This document shows, one piece after another, positions 1-6,882 of a stretch of DNA of 26,450 bases (its first letter is position 1; the number at the start of each line of letters is the position of its first letter). A program made the translations under genes and the position numbers. Source of the DNA: a virus; the IMG/VR virus record IMGVR_UViG_3300024346_000438, positions 1 to 26,450 of that record, one strand, 5' to 3'. The notes below the pieces were generated by a model. It was not told the DNA's origin. It saw only the letters and a program-made list of their open reading frames with translations, and made no database searches.

Positions 1-1
1 C

Positions 2-706
2 CCATACAGCGCACTGTACACAACACAACGCACCGGCTTCACATACATACTACCCTACATGTCAGACACATGGGCTGAAACCAATTCTAGTTTTGGAGGA
101 GAAGGACATCAAACATCCGGATTCACTGCCGGTATTTCCAAAATGTTGCAAGGCATCACATCAGATATACAAAATTTAGGGTTAGGCATGCTGACACCTG
201 GAGTGTTTTCAGAACAGTCACAATTTTTCAACTTCTCCGGGAGAGAGAGACAATACACGGTCAAATTTCCGTTGTTCAACACAAAATCATATGCAGAAGT
301 GATCCGCAACTGGCAGTTTTTGTTTTTGTTGCAATACCAATGTTTACCCAACCGGGTCAACAAGGTGGCGATTGACCCGCCTTGTATTTATGAAGCGTAT
401 ATACCTGGTGTGTGGTACAGCAAATACACCGCGTTGTCCAACCTCAAGATAGACTTCAAAGGAGCTCGTCGAGAGATGGAGATACCAATAACTTTTCTAG
501 ATTTGGCTGACACCAGCGCCGGCTCACAAGGTGGTTCAGGTAAATGGTTACAGCAAATGAGAAAGATAATCACAATAATCCCGGATGCATATGAAGTGAC
601 CATCACGTTGAGTGAATTGTTTGGTGACTCACAGAACTCCAAATATCAGTTGATGAGAGAATCAATGAATCAAAAAATACAGACAGGTAGTGTACCATTG
701 ACTTGA
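2..706 (+). CDS. gp48/gp54-like baseplate tail-tube cap/initiator protein, 5' partial
   Basis: This is the C-terminal part of a T4 gp48/gp54-type protein, which sits on the baseplate centre and starts or caps the tail tube. The frame is open to the left edge. A start at the ATG at 59 is possible, but no ribosome site precedes it, and the residues before it (including a GFTYILPY stretch) read as normal protein, so I treat the gene as entering the window already in progress. Visible family traits are the phrase FSGRERQYTVKFPLFNT in the middle, a central aromatic-rich NWQFLFLLQYQ segment, and a C-terminal strand IIPDAYEVTITLSELF typical of the tube-like fold. T4 gp48 and gp54 exceed 300 residues, so roughly a third is probably missing. 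It is followed by gp53 with a TGATG overlap. Family assignment is from motif memory; gp48 and gp54 cannot be told apart here. Confidence 0.72.
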   Translation, partial: PYSALYTTQRTGFTYILPYMSDTWAETNSSFGGEGHQTSGFTAGISKMLQGITSDIQNLGLGMLTPGVFSEQSQFFNFSGRERQYTVKFPLFNTKSYAEVIRNWQFLFLLQYQCLPNRVNKVAIDPPCIYEAYIPGVWYSKYTALSNLKIDFKGARREMEIPITFLDLADTSAGSQGGSGKWLQQMRKIITIIPDAYEVTITLSELFGDSQNSKYQLMRESMNQKIQTGSVPLT

Positions 707-1086
707 TGGAAGAACCAACAAAATACAACAAATACGAGGTCCAATCGCTCCTCAAATTAGATTCCAAGAGTGAATTCAAACTGGAACGCATTTTCAATGT
801 GTACAAGCAGCACGGTGGTAAATATTTTTATTATGACCTATTAAACACGATAAACTTCTCTGGAGAAGTGGACAATGATGCTTACGAGACATACTACACA
901 CAGGCTGACGAGCCGTGGACCACCATGTCTTATAAATTCTATCAACGTATCGACTTGTGGTGGATGATAGCGTGTCTCAACAAGATAGATGACACCTTCA
1001 CGCCATTACCAGCTGGTTACAAGCTGATGATACCCAAATCAGAGGTGATCAGAACCATAATAGATGAAATTAAACTAACAAGATGA
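706..1086 (+). CDS. gp53: gp53-like baseplate wedge protein
   Basis: The product of 126 residues resembles T4 gp53, a small LysM-like wedge component that helps join baseplate wedges around the hub. The second half carries the family pattern: a YYTQADEPWTTMSYKFY segment, then DLWWMIACLNKI, then PLPAGYKLMIP and a final helix EVIRTIIDEI. I chose the ATG at 706, which shares its A with the upstream TGA (TGATG). A TTG at 703 is in frame but unnecessary. The end overlaps the next gene through ATGA, so the gene is coupled on both sides. The length is shorter than T4 gp53 (about 196 residues), but similar small versions are common in marine T4-like phages. No Shine-Dalgarno is visible. Confidence 0.82.
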   Translation: MEEPTKYNKYEVQSLLKLDSKSEFKLERIFNVYKQHGGKYFYYDLLNTINFSGEVDNDAYETYYTQADEPWTTMSYKFYQRIDLWWMIACLNKIDDTFTPLPAGYKLMIPKSEVIRTIIDEIKLTR

Positions 1087-2714
1087 ACAAAACAGTTGAA
1101 TTTTTTGACAATATTGTCAAGGGTCTCAATATCGATCCTGGTAATCCGCAGTCAATTGAAATGTTTGGAGATCGACGTTTTCATTTCAACGTGTTTTTAA
1201 TAAATGCAGACGGTGACATGTTCAAAATAGCGCGCACATCCATTGATGAATTGTATATTGTTGATGACATAGCTGATTGGTTCCATTACGGTCATCTGAC
1301 ATTCACCAATCCAAAGGACGTGCTGGAGCGTGGAGTTAAGGCATTCAGTCCGGATGGTAAGGAGATCGCACTAGAGCCATTCCGGTTTCGTAATGATGGT
1401 CGAGACTTTGTGTACATTTCGATGGACCCAGCCATGAGTGATGGTAATGATAACACTCCAGTTGAGCCGATGGAGAGTATAGTACATTCCATGCGGTTCT
1501 TGTTTGCTGTTTACGGTATGGAGGATGTTGCCGCACCAGATGGGTCGAACAACAAAAAACAAAAATTGTATTTGAGAGATTATCGACTACAAAATCTGTT
1601 AGAAAAAAATTTATATTACAGCACAGCCAAGACACCATTGAAATTGGGTCAGAACACCAATGTCGGTACAAATACCAAGCAACAAAACAACAGTGATCGG
1701 AGCAAAACCACCGGTGAGGTGATACAGGACATACTTGTGGCATGTCTACAAGAATCAGACACAAAAAATCTCTTCTCTAGAAATTGGGAGTTCGGAGACC
1801 AACAAATATTTTACACATCACCAGCAAATCACAAAGCTTTTGATGACTTGAGTTATGTGTTAGACAGACACGTGAGCTCTGAAGAACATAATCATGAACC
1901 ATGCATTTTTCGATTGCAAAGATATTCGGATCGTTGGGAGCTACTACCTTTGTCTAAGTTTTTTGAAAGATCACATCAAGGCAATCTACCAGGACCATAT
2001 CAGTCAGAAAAATTCCTACTAACAATGGACTTTGACACTCACGCGGGCGGAGTACCACCCGCGTCTAAAACGTATGATGCTGGTAATGTGATGATAAACT
2101 ATCATTATCCAGATTTGTCCATCATAAATGACTACACGTTCACCGAGATGAACGGTGCTGATTGTCAATCGATATTGAACAGCACAATAGTGCATCGTTA
2201 TGATGAAGATGCCAAGACGTTTTATGTTGATTTGGTGGAATCCAACATAAAACATGTACATGATATGTTTCAAGAAAAATATGTGTCACACATGAAAGGT
2301 TCTTCTGGAGAAGGTTTCACTGCATGGTTGACGGACACATCTAGAGAGCAAAACAGAAACATAAGTGTTGTGGAAAGCTGGACACCTAACAGTATTTTGA
2401 GTTTGAGATCACGTAACAAAAAGTTGATGGCTGGAATGTTGTTAGGTAACGGCATACAGTTCGAGGCAAAGGGACACACATCACGTCGATCCGGGGTGTG
2501 GATGTCACTGGACATGGACATGCCGTATGAAGAAACGGCGTATGATAAAAAAGTGCTTGGGCAGTATTTCACTGTACGAACAACTCATCGTATCACATCA
2601 ACAGAATATAATAACAACATAACTGCTGTGAAACCATATTATTTTGAAGATCCTGGATTCAATAATGGTGATATATTTTTCAAAGAAACAGAAAAACTAT
2701 TTGAATCAAAATGA
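1083..2714 (+). CDS. gp27-like baseplate hub protein
   Basis: The product of 543 residues is probably the central baseplate hub (gp27/gpD-type), the trimer that connects the tail tube to the central spike. An N-terminal beta-rich part contains a hub-like segment IDELYIVDDIADWFHYGHLT (about residues 51-70). The C-terminal part has a typical hub ending: a GIQFEAKGHTSRRSGVW strand pair, then GQYFTVRTTHRIT (about 493-505) followed by EYNNNITAVKPY, matching the common pattern of a G-Y-V strand, a histidine and a closing lysine strand. Residues about 180-215 are Asn/Gln/Thr/Lys-rich and look like a linker. It starts by ATGA overlap with gp53 and ends by ATGA overlap with the next gene. T4 gp27 is 391 residues, so this is an enlarged version. 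No lysozyme motif was seen. Confidence 0.6.
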   Translation: MNKTVEFFDNIVKGLNIDPGNPQSIEMFGDRRFHFNVFLINADGDMFKIARTSIDELYIVDDIADWFHYGHLTFTNPKDVLERGVKAFSPDGKEIALEPFRFRNDGRDFVYISMDPAMSDGNDNTPVEPMESIVHSMRFLFAVYGMEDVAAPDGSNNKKQKLYLRDYRLQNLLEKNLYYSTAKTPLKLGQNTNVGTNTKQQNNSDRSKTTGEVIQDILVACLQESDTKNLFSRNWEFGDQQIFYTSPANHKAFDDLSYVLDRHVSSEEHNHEPCIFRLQRYSDRWELLPLSKFFERSHQGNLPGPYQSEKFLLTMDFDTHAGGVPPASKTYDAGNVMINYHYPDLSIINDYTFTEMNGADCQSILNSTIVHRYDEDAKTFYVDLVESNIKHVHDMFQEKYVSHMKGSSGEGFTAWLTDTSREQNRNISVVESWTPNSILSLRSRNKKLMAGMLLGNGIQFEAKGHTSRRSGVWMSLDMDMPYEETAYDKKVLGQYFTVRTTHRITSTEYNNNITAVKPYYFEDPGFNNGDIFFKETEKLFESK

Positions 2715-4048
2715 CAATGCAAACACTAGATCCGTTTTATGTTGATGTCAACATAGCAACTTCAGCAGAGTTTCAAGCCCGCTTGACCGATTATGTTGAC
2801 TTGGTGACTTCATTCCCGGACGAGACAGCAATATGTAACATTTACAGACACACTGATGCGCATAGTGATCCCATAACAAGCAAAATAGAATTTTTCAAAA
2901 ACTTTGCTACTGGAAATTTAAATTTACAAACACCAGATGGTGGTAAGCCAGAATTATTGGAGCGAAAAGAACTGATTAACAAAAATTACAGAGATCAACT
3001 AGAGCACGACGAACAACCCATCACAGACAAGGGTGGTACATATGATAATTTTGAGGCAAGTGGTGGTTCTGTATCAGTGGAGAAAAAAATTATTGAACGC
3101 AAATGGGTACCGGAGAGTGACAATGCAGATGAAATCACTGGTAATGGTAAATGGGAGAATGAAGAAACCACCAAAAGGTTGGCACGTACAGTTACCGAGC
3201 CATTGGACATACAAAAGAGAGAATTGGATGTGAGTGAAACATACGATCCAACCACCGCCGGGAAATGGTTTCTGTCTTGCTGGCTGGAGAAATTCCGAAC
3301 AGCTCACCCAGTGGTTCAACGTGATGTGAAAGCCGCATTGGGTGGCAACAACATGTTCTTTCGTGATTTTAGTGAGAGTATAGGTCAACTTAAAAATGTG
3401 ATGAACTATTGGGACACATCAACACTACCCATGTGGGATACAGATGTGGACGCGCTCGGTGAACAATATTCCACTCCTAACACGGTGTCACCGGTAGCCA
3501 ATTATATTGTGAAATCGGAGGCCAAGGTAATGAACATGCATCTAGCTAGACAGACCAACCGAGTGTTCAGATCAAATCTACAAGGTATGATTGATGATGC
3601 TTATTATGATGGTGTCAAGCAATTCGCCCCAGGAGTCCCCAATCAAATGCCTGCTCATGGTTCCAATTTTGTAGTGGATTCCAGTCACGCTAATCTGATG
3701 ACAGGAATGATTGGCACAATAATATCGATAGTACAAGCACACACATTGGTGTTGTATGGTGTGCTTGACATGTTGAGCAATCGTGAAAATTACATGCAAT
3801 CACAAGTACCAAAACAAATTCTCACCAAAGTTGAAGAGTTTACAGTTGCAGTCGATCTGTTGAAAAACCGAATCAAGTTGTACAACATGCCAGACACTGC
3901 TAGTACACCGAACACATTGTTTGGTAAAGCCACAGCTTACAACACCAACATGAGAAATGATGAGATTTTAATGTCTGACAAGGCCGCAAAAGAAAAGAAA
4001 CAAGCTGAAGAGTCATCCGGCAGGTCCCTCGGAGACTTTTTCAATTAA
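2711..4048 (+). CDS. unrecognised structural protein of the baseplate operon
   Basis: The product of 445 residues is not one I recognise. It is coupled to the hub gene by an ATGA overlap, so it is likely a virion or baseplate-assembly protein made in step with the hub. The N-terminal 75 residues look globular (YVDVNIATSAEFQARL...). Residues about 75-165 are very charged and carry many Lys, Glu and Thr, suggesting an extended or flexible section. The region from about 180 to 400 is predicted helical by eye, including a hydrophobic stretch near MTGMIGTIISIVQAHTLVLY that could be a buried helix. The tail is Lys/Glu-rich and ends GRSLGDFFN. No catalytic motif was found. Hub-associated chaperone, tape-measure accessory or hub-spike partner are all possible, and none is supported by a specific motif. 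Confidence 0.72.
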   Translation: MTMQTLDPFYVDVNIATSAEFQARLTDYVDLVTSFPDETAICNIYRHTDAHSDPITSKIEFFKNFATGNLNLQTPDGGKPELLERKELINKNYRDQLEHDEQPITDKGGTYDNFEASGGSVSVEKKIIERKWVPESDNADEITGNGKWENEETTKRLARTVTEPLDIQKRELDVSETYDPTTAGKWFLSCWLEKFRTAHPVVQRDVKAALGGNNMFFRDFSESIGQLKNVMNYWDTSTLPMWDTDVDALGEQYSTPNTVSPVANYIVKSEAKVMNMHLARQTNRVFRSNLQGMIDDAYYDGVKQFAPGVPNQMPAHGSNFVVDSSHANLMTGMIGTIISIVQAHTLVLYGVLDMLSNRENYMQSQVPKQILTKVEEFTVAVDLLKNRIKLYNMPDTASTPNTLFGKATAYNTNMRNDEILMSDKAAKEKKQAEESSGRSLGDFFN

Positions 4049-4506
4049 TCTTCTTCTAGTAAATCGGCCGGTTCTGTTTCTATAATATCACCTTTGTTGA
4101 TAAGCTCTTTGAAGATCTCTTCTCTAGTGAAAGTGATTTTTTTGTCGTCATTTTTGGCCAGTTGTTGTTTGGCTTGTATATCCATTGTTTTGATAGCCAC
4201 TTGTGTGTTGGACTTCTGTTGTTGTAATAACAATTTGTTGAGTGCCTCAATGGCACCAGTGCTTGCTTTGTATAGTTCAGCGAGAGAGTGTACATCTTCT
4301 GGTTCTGGAGCGTTTGTCACGTATTGTTTTATGTCATCTATGGTGTCCATGCTGTCTCTTATCAACTTACCGGCACTGTTCAGGATGAATTGCTCCAGAT
4401 CTTCTTTGGGTAGATTGAATTGTTCGGCTGGTGGCTTTTTTGCTACTGTGGTAACATCTTTGAGCTGATCAATCAGTGTTTTAATATCATCATCCTCTTC
4501 TGGCAT
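4045..4506 (-). CDS. probable gp16-like small terminase subunit
   Basis: The product of 153 residues is mostly helical. The central pattern LIRDSMDTIDDIKQY, then a short gap, then SLAELYKASTGAIEALNKLL and a run of Gln/Lys helix with MDIQAKQQL, resembles the central helices of T4-type gp16 (small terminase) in marine T4-like phages, where this part forms the oligomer ring that regulates packaging. The N-terminus is acidic (PEEDDD). I chose the ATG at 4506 because a late-promoter-like ATAAATA ends five bases before it; an upstream in-frame TTG at 4539 would start inside that promoter. It faces the preceding baseplate operon, and the two stop codons share a TTAA. The large terminase is not in this window. 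The family call is moderate; another helical phage protein remains possible. Confidence 0.55.
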   Translation of the reverse strand: MPEEDDDIKTLIDQLKDVTTVAKKPPAEQFNLPKEDLEQFILNSAGKLIRDSMDTIDDIKQYVTNAPEPEDVHSLAELYKASTGAIEALNKLLLQQQKSNTQVAIKTMDIQAKQQLAKNDDKKITFTREEIFKELINKGDIIETEPADLLEED

Positions 4507-4511
4507 GTAAA

Positions 4512-4518
4512 TATTTAT
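4512..4518 (-). promoter_or_regulatory. late-promoter-like ATAAATA for the small terminase gene
   Basis: On the minus strand the order is ACATAAATATTTAC then ATG. The ATAAATA core resembles the T4 late promoter TATAAATA. The gap to the ATG is five bases, which by T4 geometry puts the transcription start at the A of the ATG. Inferred from sequence only. Confidence 0.5.
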
Positions 4519-4527
4519 GTTATGTAG

Positions 4528-4556
4528 TTGATAATCCAACTTGTTGATGTTATAAT
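4528..4556 (+). promoter_or_regulatory. sigma70-type promoter of the early island
   Basis: TTGATA (4528-4533), a spacer of exactly 17 bases, and a perfect TATAAT (4551-4556). This is the best vegetative-type promoter seen in the window. The expected transcription start, seven bases past the -10, falls on 4563, the A of the first ATG of the downstream operon, so the message would be leaderless. The location between divergent genes and ahead of replication genes fits an early or middle phage promoter. Confidence 0.7.
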
Positions 4557-4562
4557 AGTGTT

Positions 4563-4712
4563 ATGATAACAGTAGAAGTACAAGGCCATGGCAAATTTGT
4601 CATACATGCTGATAAGTTGAATGAGTTGCTGATGTGGTTACGAAACAATTCCATGCCAGTCGAAGCTAATATTAGACCACTAAACGAGGATGATACATTG
4701 TTGAACGGATGA
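4563..4712 (+). CDS. small conserved-looking phage protein (49 aa)
   Basis: The product of 49 residues starts MITVEVQGHGKFVIHADKLN and ends with an acidic DDTLLNG. It reads as two beta strands followed by a helix (ELLMWLRNNS). The gene lies directly after a strong sigma70-like promoter and joins the dUTPase gene by an ATGA overlap (4709-4712). That placement and coupling make it a real gene despite its size. Function unknown. The alternative that this stretch is a 5' leader of the dUTPase gene is less likely, because the frame is open exactly from the predicted transcription start to the overlap. Confidence 0.72.
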   Translation: MITVEVQGHGKFVIHADKLNELLMWLRNNSMPVEANIRPLNEDDTLLNG

Positions 4713-5179
4713 AGATCAAACTGATAAAGACACATGAAGATGCTGTGCTACCCACAGCAAATAACAAGGAGCCTGGTACAGGTGACACCGGATTTGATTT
4801 AGTAGCAGTCGAATCCGCAACAATCCAACATCGCGATTCTGTTGTGGTGCCTGTAGGCTTGACAGTGGCGGATATAACACCGGGCTTTTGGTTCAGAATT
4901 GAGCCTAGAAGTGGTTTAGGGTTCAAACACAACATTCAACCACATTTGGGTGTTATTGACAATGGTTATCGTGGCGATCTAGGTGTAAAGCTGTATAACT
5001 TTGGAGAGAATACGTACACAGTGAATAAAGGTGATAAGATCGCACAGTTGGTTGTGTATCCGTTGTTACAACCTGTATTCGAGTTTACAGATACGGTGAC
5101 TGAGTCGAAGCGTGGTGAAAAAGGTTTCGGGTCATCAGACACGTCACCTGATACTCCAGATTGTACTAGTGATGTTTGA
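4709..5179 (+). CDS. dut: dUTPase (dUTP diphosphatase)
   Basis: The product of 156 residues hydrolyses dUTP to dUMP and pyrophosphate, keeping uracil out of phage DNA and feeding dTMP synthesis. All five motifs of the trimeric dUTPase family are visible: I as GDTGFDLVA (25-33), II as PRSGLG (66-71), III as GVIDNGYRGDLG (81-92, with the catalytic Asp 84 and the Tyr 87 that stacks on uracil), IV as GDKIAQLV (108-115), and V as RGEKGFGSS (135-143, the P-loop-like tail that closes the active site). About 13 residues follow motif V. It starts by ATGA overlap with the 49-residue gene and overlaps the clamp-loader start by eight bases, so the three are one operon. The enzyme appears complete and active. 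Confidence 0.96.
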   Translation: MKIKLIKTHEDAVLPTANNKEPGTGDTGFDLVAVESATIQHRDSVVVPVGLTVADITPGFWFRIEPRSGLGFKHNIQPHLGVIDNGYRGDLGVKLYNFGENTYTVNKGDKIAQLVVYPLLQPVFEFTDTVTESKRGEKGFGSSDTSPDTPDCTSDV

Positions 5180-6092
5180 GAATTTATGGGTTGAGAAGTA
5201 TCGTCCTCAGGTATTGGATGAGATGGTATTGTCAGACAAAAACAAATCTGTGTTTAACAAATTTAAACAACAAGAAGGTATACCCAATCTGCTATTTGCT
5301 GGTCCTGCTGGTATAGGTAAAACAAGTCTAGCAAAAATATTATGCAATAATATTTTACAATGTCAATACCTGTACATAAATGCGAGTGATGAGAATGGTA
5401 TCGACACCATCCGATCAAAAGTTACCAATTTTTCTAGAACAAAGAGTTTCGATGGTAAAATAAAATGTATAATTTTAGATGAAACTGATGGATTGACTGT
5501 AGACGCTCAACGAGCATTGAGAAACACAATGGAAGAGCATGCAGCCATCACGAGATTCATCTTAACTGCAAATTACAATCACCGAGTGATACCACCATTA
5601 CAAAGCCGGTGTCAATCATTCGACTTGACCCCACCAGTTGATCGCTGTGTTGATAGAGTGATGCACATACTGTCAACTGAAAATATTAAATTGGCAGACA
5701 AGGACAAATTGCACAAATTTGTTAAAACGTGTTACCCTGATTTGCGTAAATGTATAAATGAAATACAGAAAAATATAATTGACGGGGAACTACAATTAGA
5801 TAATCTGATCAAAGTCAAGGATGCTTTTGTAGAAGCATTGTACAAGATAACAACTCAAGGGTTGTCACTAAAGGCACGTAAAAAGGTTATTGAGAACGAG
5901 CATGTGTTTGGTGGTGACTACACAGAGTTGCTACGCGCAATGTTCAATTACATACACGATGAGCATACGATAGATGATGTGACCAAAGCTGAGCAGTTAG
6001 TCATGGTATCAGAACACATGTACAGAGCTGCGTTCGTGATGGACCCGGAGATCAATTTTTACACTTGCTTGCTAAATCTATCAAAAAAATGA
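5172..6092 (+). CDS. gp44: gp44/RFC-type sliding-clamp loader ATPase subunit
   Basis: The product of 306 residues is an AAA+ ATPase that loads the sliding clamp at primer ends during phage replication. N-terminal LWVEKYRP (5-12) is the classic RFC/gp44 box. Walker A is GPAGIGKT (44-51), Walker B is IILDETD (100-106), sensor 1 centres on TAN (132-134), and the SRC arginine finger is at 145-147. A helical collar domain fills the C-terminal third. The length is close to T4 gp44 (319). I chose the ATG at 5172, because an in-frame start at 5112 adds 20 residues ahead of the conserved box and lies deep in the dUTPase gene. The Walker B reads DETD rather than DEAD or DECD, an acceptable variant. No gp62-like small subunit or gp45 clamp gene is beside it. 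Its 3' end overlaps the convergent AT-hook gene. Confidence 0.94.
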   Translation: MFENLWVEKYRPQVLDEMVLSDKNKSVFNKFKQQEGIPNLLFAGPAGIGKTSLAKILCNNILQCQYLYINASDENGIDTIRSKVTNFSRTKSFDGKIKCIILDETDGLTVDAQRALRNTMEEHAAITRFILTANYNHRVIPPLQSRCQSFDLTPPVDRCVDRVMHILSTENIKLADKDKLHKFVKTCYPDLRKCINEIQKNIIDGELQLDNLIKVKDAFVEALYKITTQGLSLKARKKVIENEHVFGGDYTELLRAMFNYIHDEHTIDDVTKAEQLVMVSEHMYRAAFVMDPEINFYTCLLNLSKK

Positions 6093-6266
6093 ACGTATTC
6101 GGCTCCAACATCTAGACAAAAACGTGCAAATACAAAATTTGTCACAACATTTAGGTTGTTGCTCGACTGATTTTTTACTAGCAGGTTTTTTAGTTGCTGG
6201 TTTTTTAGTTGTGTTTTTCCGAGGCCTACCTCTACGAGGTTTTGATTTTGTAGGTTTATCTGTCAT
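6081..6266 (-). CDS. small basic AT-hook protein with Cys-rich tail
   Basis: The product of 61 residues probably binds DNA. Residues 8-18 hold an AT-hook core (KPRRGRPRK, with the central GRP that inserts in the minor groove of A/T DNA). Then come lysine/proline/alanine repeats (KKPATKKPASKK) like the tail of histone H1. The last third is unusual: CCDKFCICTFLSRC has five cysteines in 14 residues, followed by an aromatic basic end WSRIRSFF. It starts by a TAATG overlap with the upstream gene, so it is translationally coupled, and its end overlaps the clamp-loader gene by 12 bases. It may act as a DNA-packing or transcription factor. The role is inferred from composition; partner and target are unknown. 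Confidence 0.65.
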   Translation of the reverse strand: MTDKPTKSKPRRGRPRKNTTKKPATKKPASKKSVEQQPKCCDKFCICTFLSRCWSRIRSFF

Positions 6267-6814
6267 TAACTTAAATATTGTGATGTGTAACTCACTGCCG
6301 CAGTCGCTCCTGGGAGTGTTGTGTTATCTTTGGGTAAGTTGTGGGCCTCTGGAGATCCAACTGGTGTAAAATCAGATGTTTCTGTGTCTTGTAATGTAAT
6401 CTCTTCTGGTTTGACGTTCACGTTGTCTTGTCTTCTGAGAGAATCTGGAATCTCCGGTGGTGCACCATTTGTGTCTAACATTTCCACAATTTCTTGTGGT
6501 ACGGTAATGAAATTACCATTGTAGAACCCTGGTGCTGTTTCTTGAGTTACGTCTAGATGAAAATTATCCACCCCTGATGCTTGATCAATGCTAGAATTGA
6601 CTGAGGGTCTCAACGCCTTGACACTACTAACTCTCAAGACGAGATCAGAACCAGCCAGTTCTTTGATTTTCTCAATTACTTGTGCTGGTGCTTTTTTAGA
6701 CCACTCGTCAGACTCCCAACCTTCTTTAAATTTAATCACATCACCAGTCAGAAAACCTCCTCCGCTGAATCTGTTGAAGTTACTCTCAAATATTGTGTCG
6801 AATTTACTTTGCAT
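6266..6814 (-). CDS. conserved-looking T4-like phage protein of unknown function
   Basis: The product of 182 residues begins MQSKFDTIFESNFNRFSGGG, then FLTGDVIKFKEGWESDEW, and continues with an alternating helix/strand region to about residue 115 (a VLRVSSVKALRPSVN strand and an ITVPQEIVEML helix). The last 60 residues are polar, Pro/Thr/Asp-rich and probably flexible. This start resembles a family I associate with marine T4-like phages that has no assigned job. The ATG at 6814 is fixed by a late-promoter-like ATAAATA six bases upstream, implying late expression, perhaps as a virion or assembly protein. It is divergent from gp25 and coupled to the AT-hook gene. No enzyme motif was seen. Confidence 0.75.
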   Translation of the reverse strand: MQSKFDTIFESNFNRFSGGGFLTGDVIKFKEGWESDEWSKKAPAQVIEKIKELAGSDLVLRVSSVKALRPSVNSSIDQASGVDNFHLDVTQETAPGFYNGNFITVPQEIVEMLDTNGAPPEIPDSLRRQDNVNVKPEEITLQDTETSDFTPVGSPEAHNLPKDNTTLPGATAAVSYTSQYLS

Positions 6815-6820
6815 CCTAAT

Positions 6821-6827
6821 TATTTAT
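6821..6827 (-). promoter_or_regulatory. late-promoter-like ATAAATA for the 182-aa gene
   Basis: On the minus strand this reads TTATAATAAATAATTAGG then ATG. The core ends six bases before the start codon. The 16-mer TTATAATAAATAATTA is identical to the sequence ahead of the portal gene. It forms one arm of a perfect inverted repeat with the gp25 promoter. Confidence 0.6.
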
Positions 6828-6867
6828 TATAATAAGGAGATTTTCCACGCGTATTCAGTATCTATGG

Positions 6868-6874
6868 ATAAATA
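6868..6874 (+). promoter_or_regulatory. late-promoter-like ATAAATA for the gp25-gp6 operon
   Basis: GGATAAATAATTAGGTA followed by ATG. The core ends eight bases before the gp25 start codon, so a T4-type start would leave about a three-base leader. Same extended ATAAATAATTA as three other sites. Confidence 0.6.
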
Positions 6875-6882
6875 ATTAGGTA

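Larger units (their letters stand above)
6815..6880. repeat. 13-bp perfect inverted repeat spanning a divergent promoter pair
   Basis: CCTAATTATTTAT at 6815-6827 is the exact reverse complement of ATAAATAATTAGG at 6868-6880. The arms are the promoters of the two divergent genes, and 40 bases lie between them. The symmetry follows from two copies of the same extended promoter facing away from each other. Confidence 0.85.

Noticed and set aside
1345-1764. Minus-strand 139-codon frame inside the hub gene
   Set aside because: Composition rich in Cys, His and Trp with no recognisable pattern; the plus-strand hub frame is clearly the coding one.
1083-2714. Tail lysozyme (gp5-like) activity in the hub protein
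   Set aside because: No lysozyme catalytic Glu-Asp-Thr pattern or OB-fold plus triple-stranded helix repeat was found; the sequence fits gp27-type hub strands better.
5112-5171. Longer N-terminus for the clamp loader from an ATG at 5112
   Set aside because: It would add 20 residues ahead of the conserved LWVEKYRP box and overlap the dUTPase motif V coding by over 60 bases; the ATG at 5172 gives the usual family length.
5172-6092. Archaeal virus origin suggested by the RFC-like clamp loader
   Set aside because: T4 gp44 belongs to the same AAA+ clamp-loader family, and the sigma70-type promoter and T4 baseplate and portal genes point to a bacteriophage.
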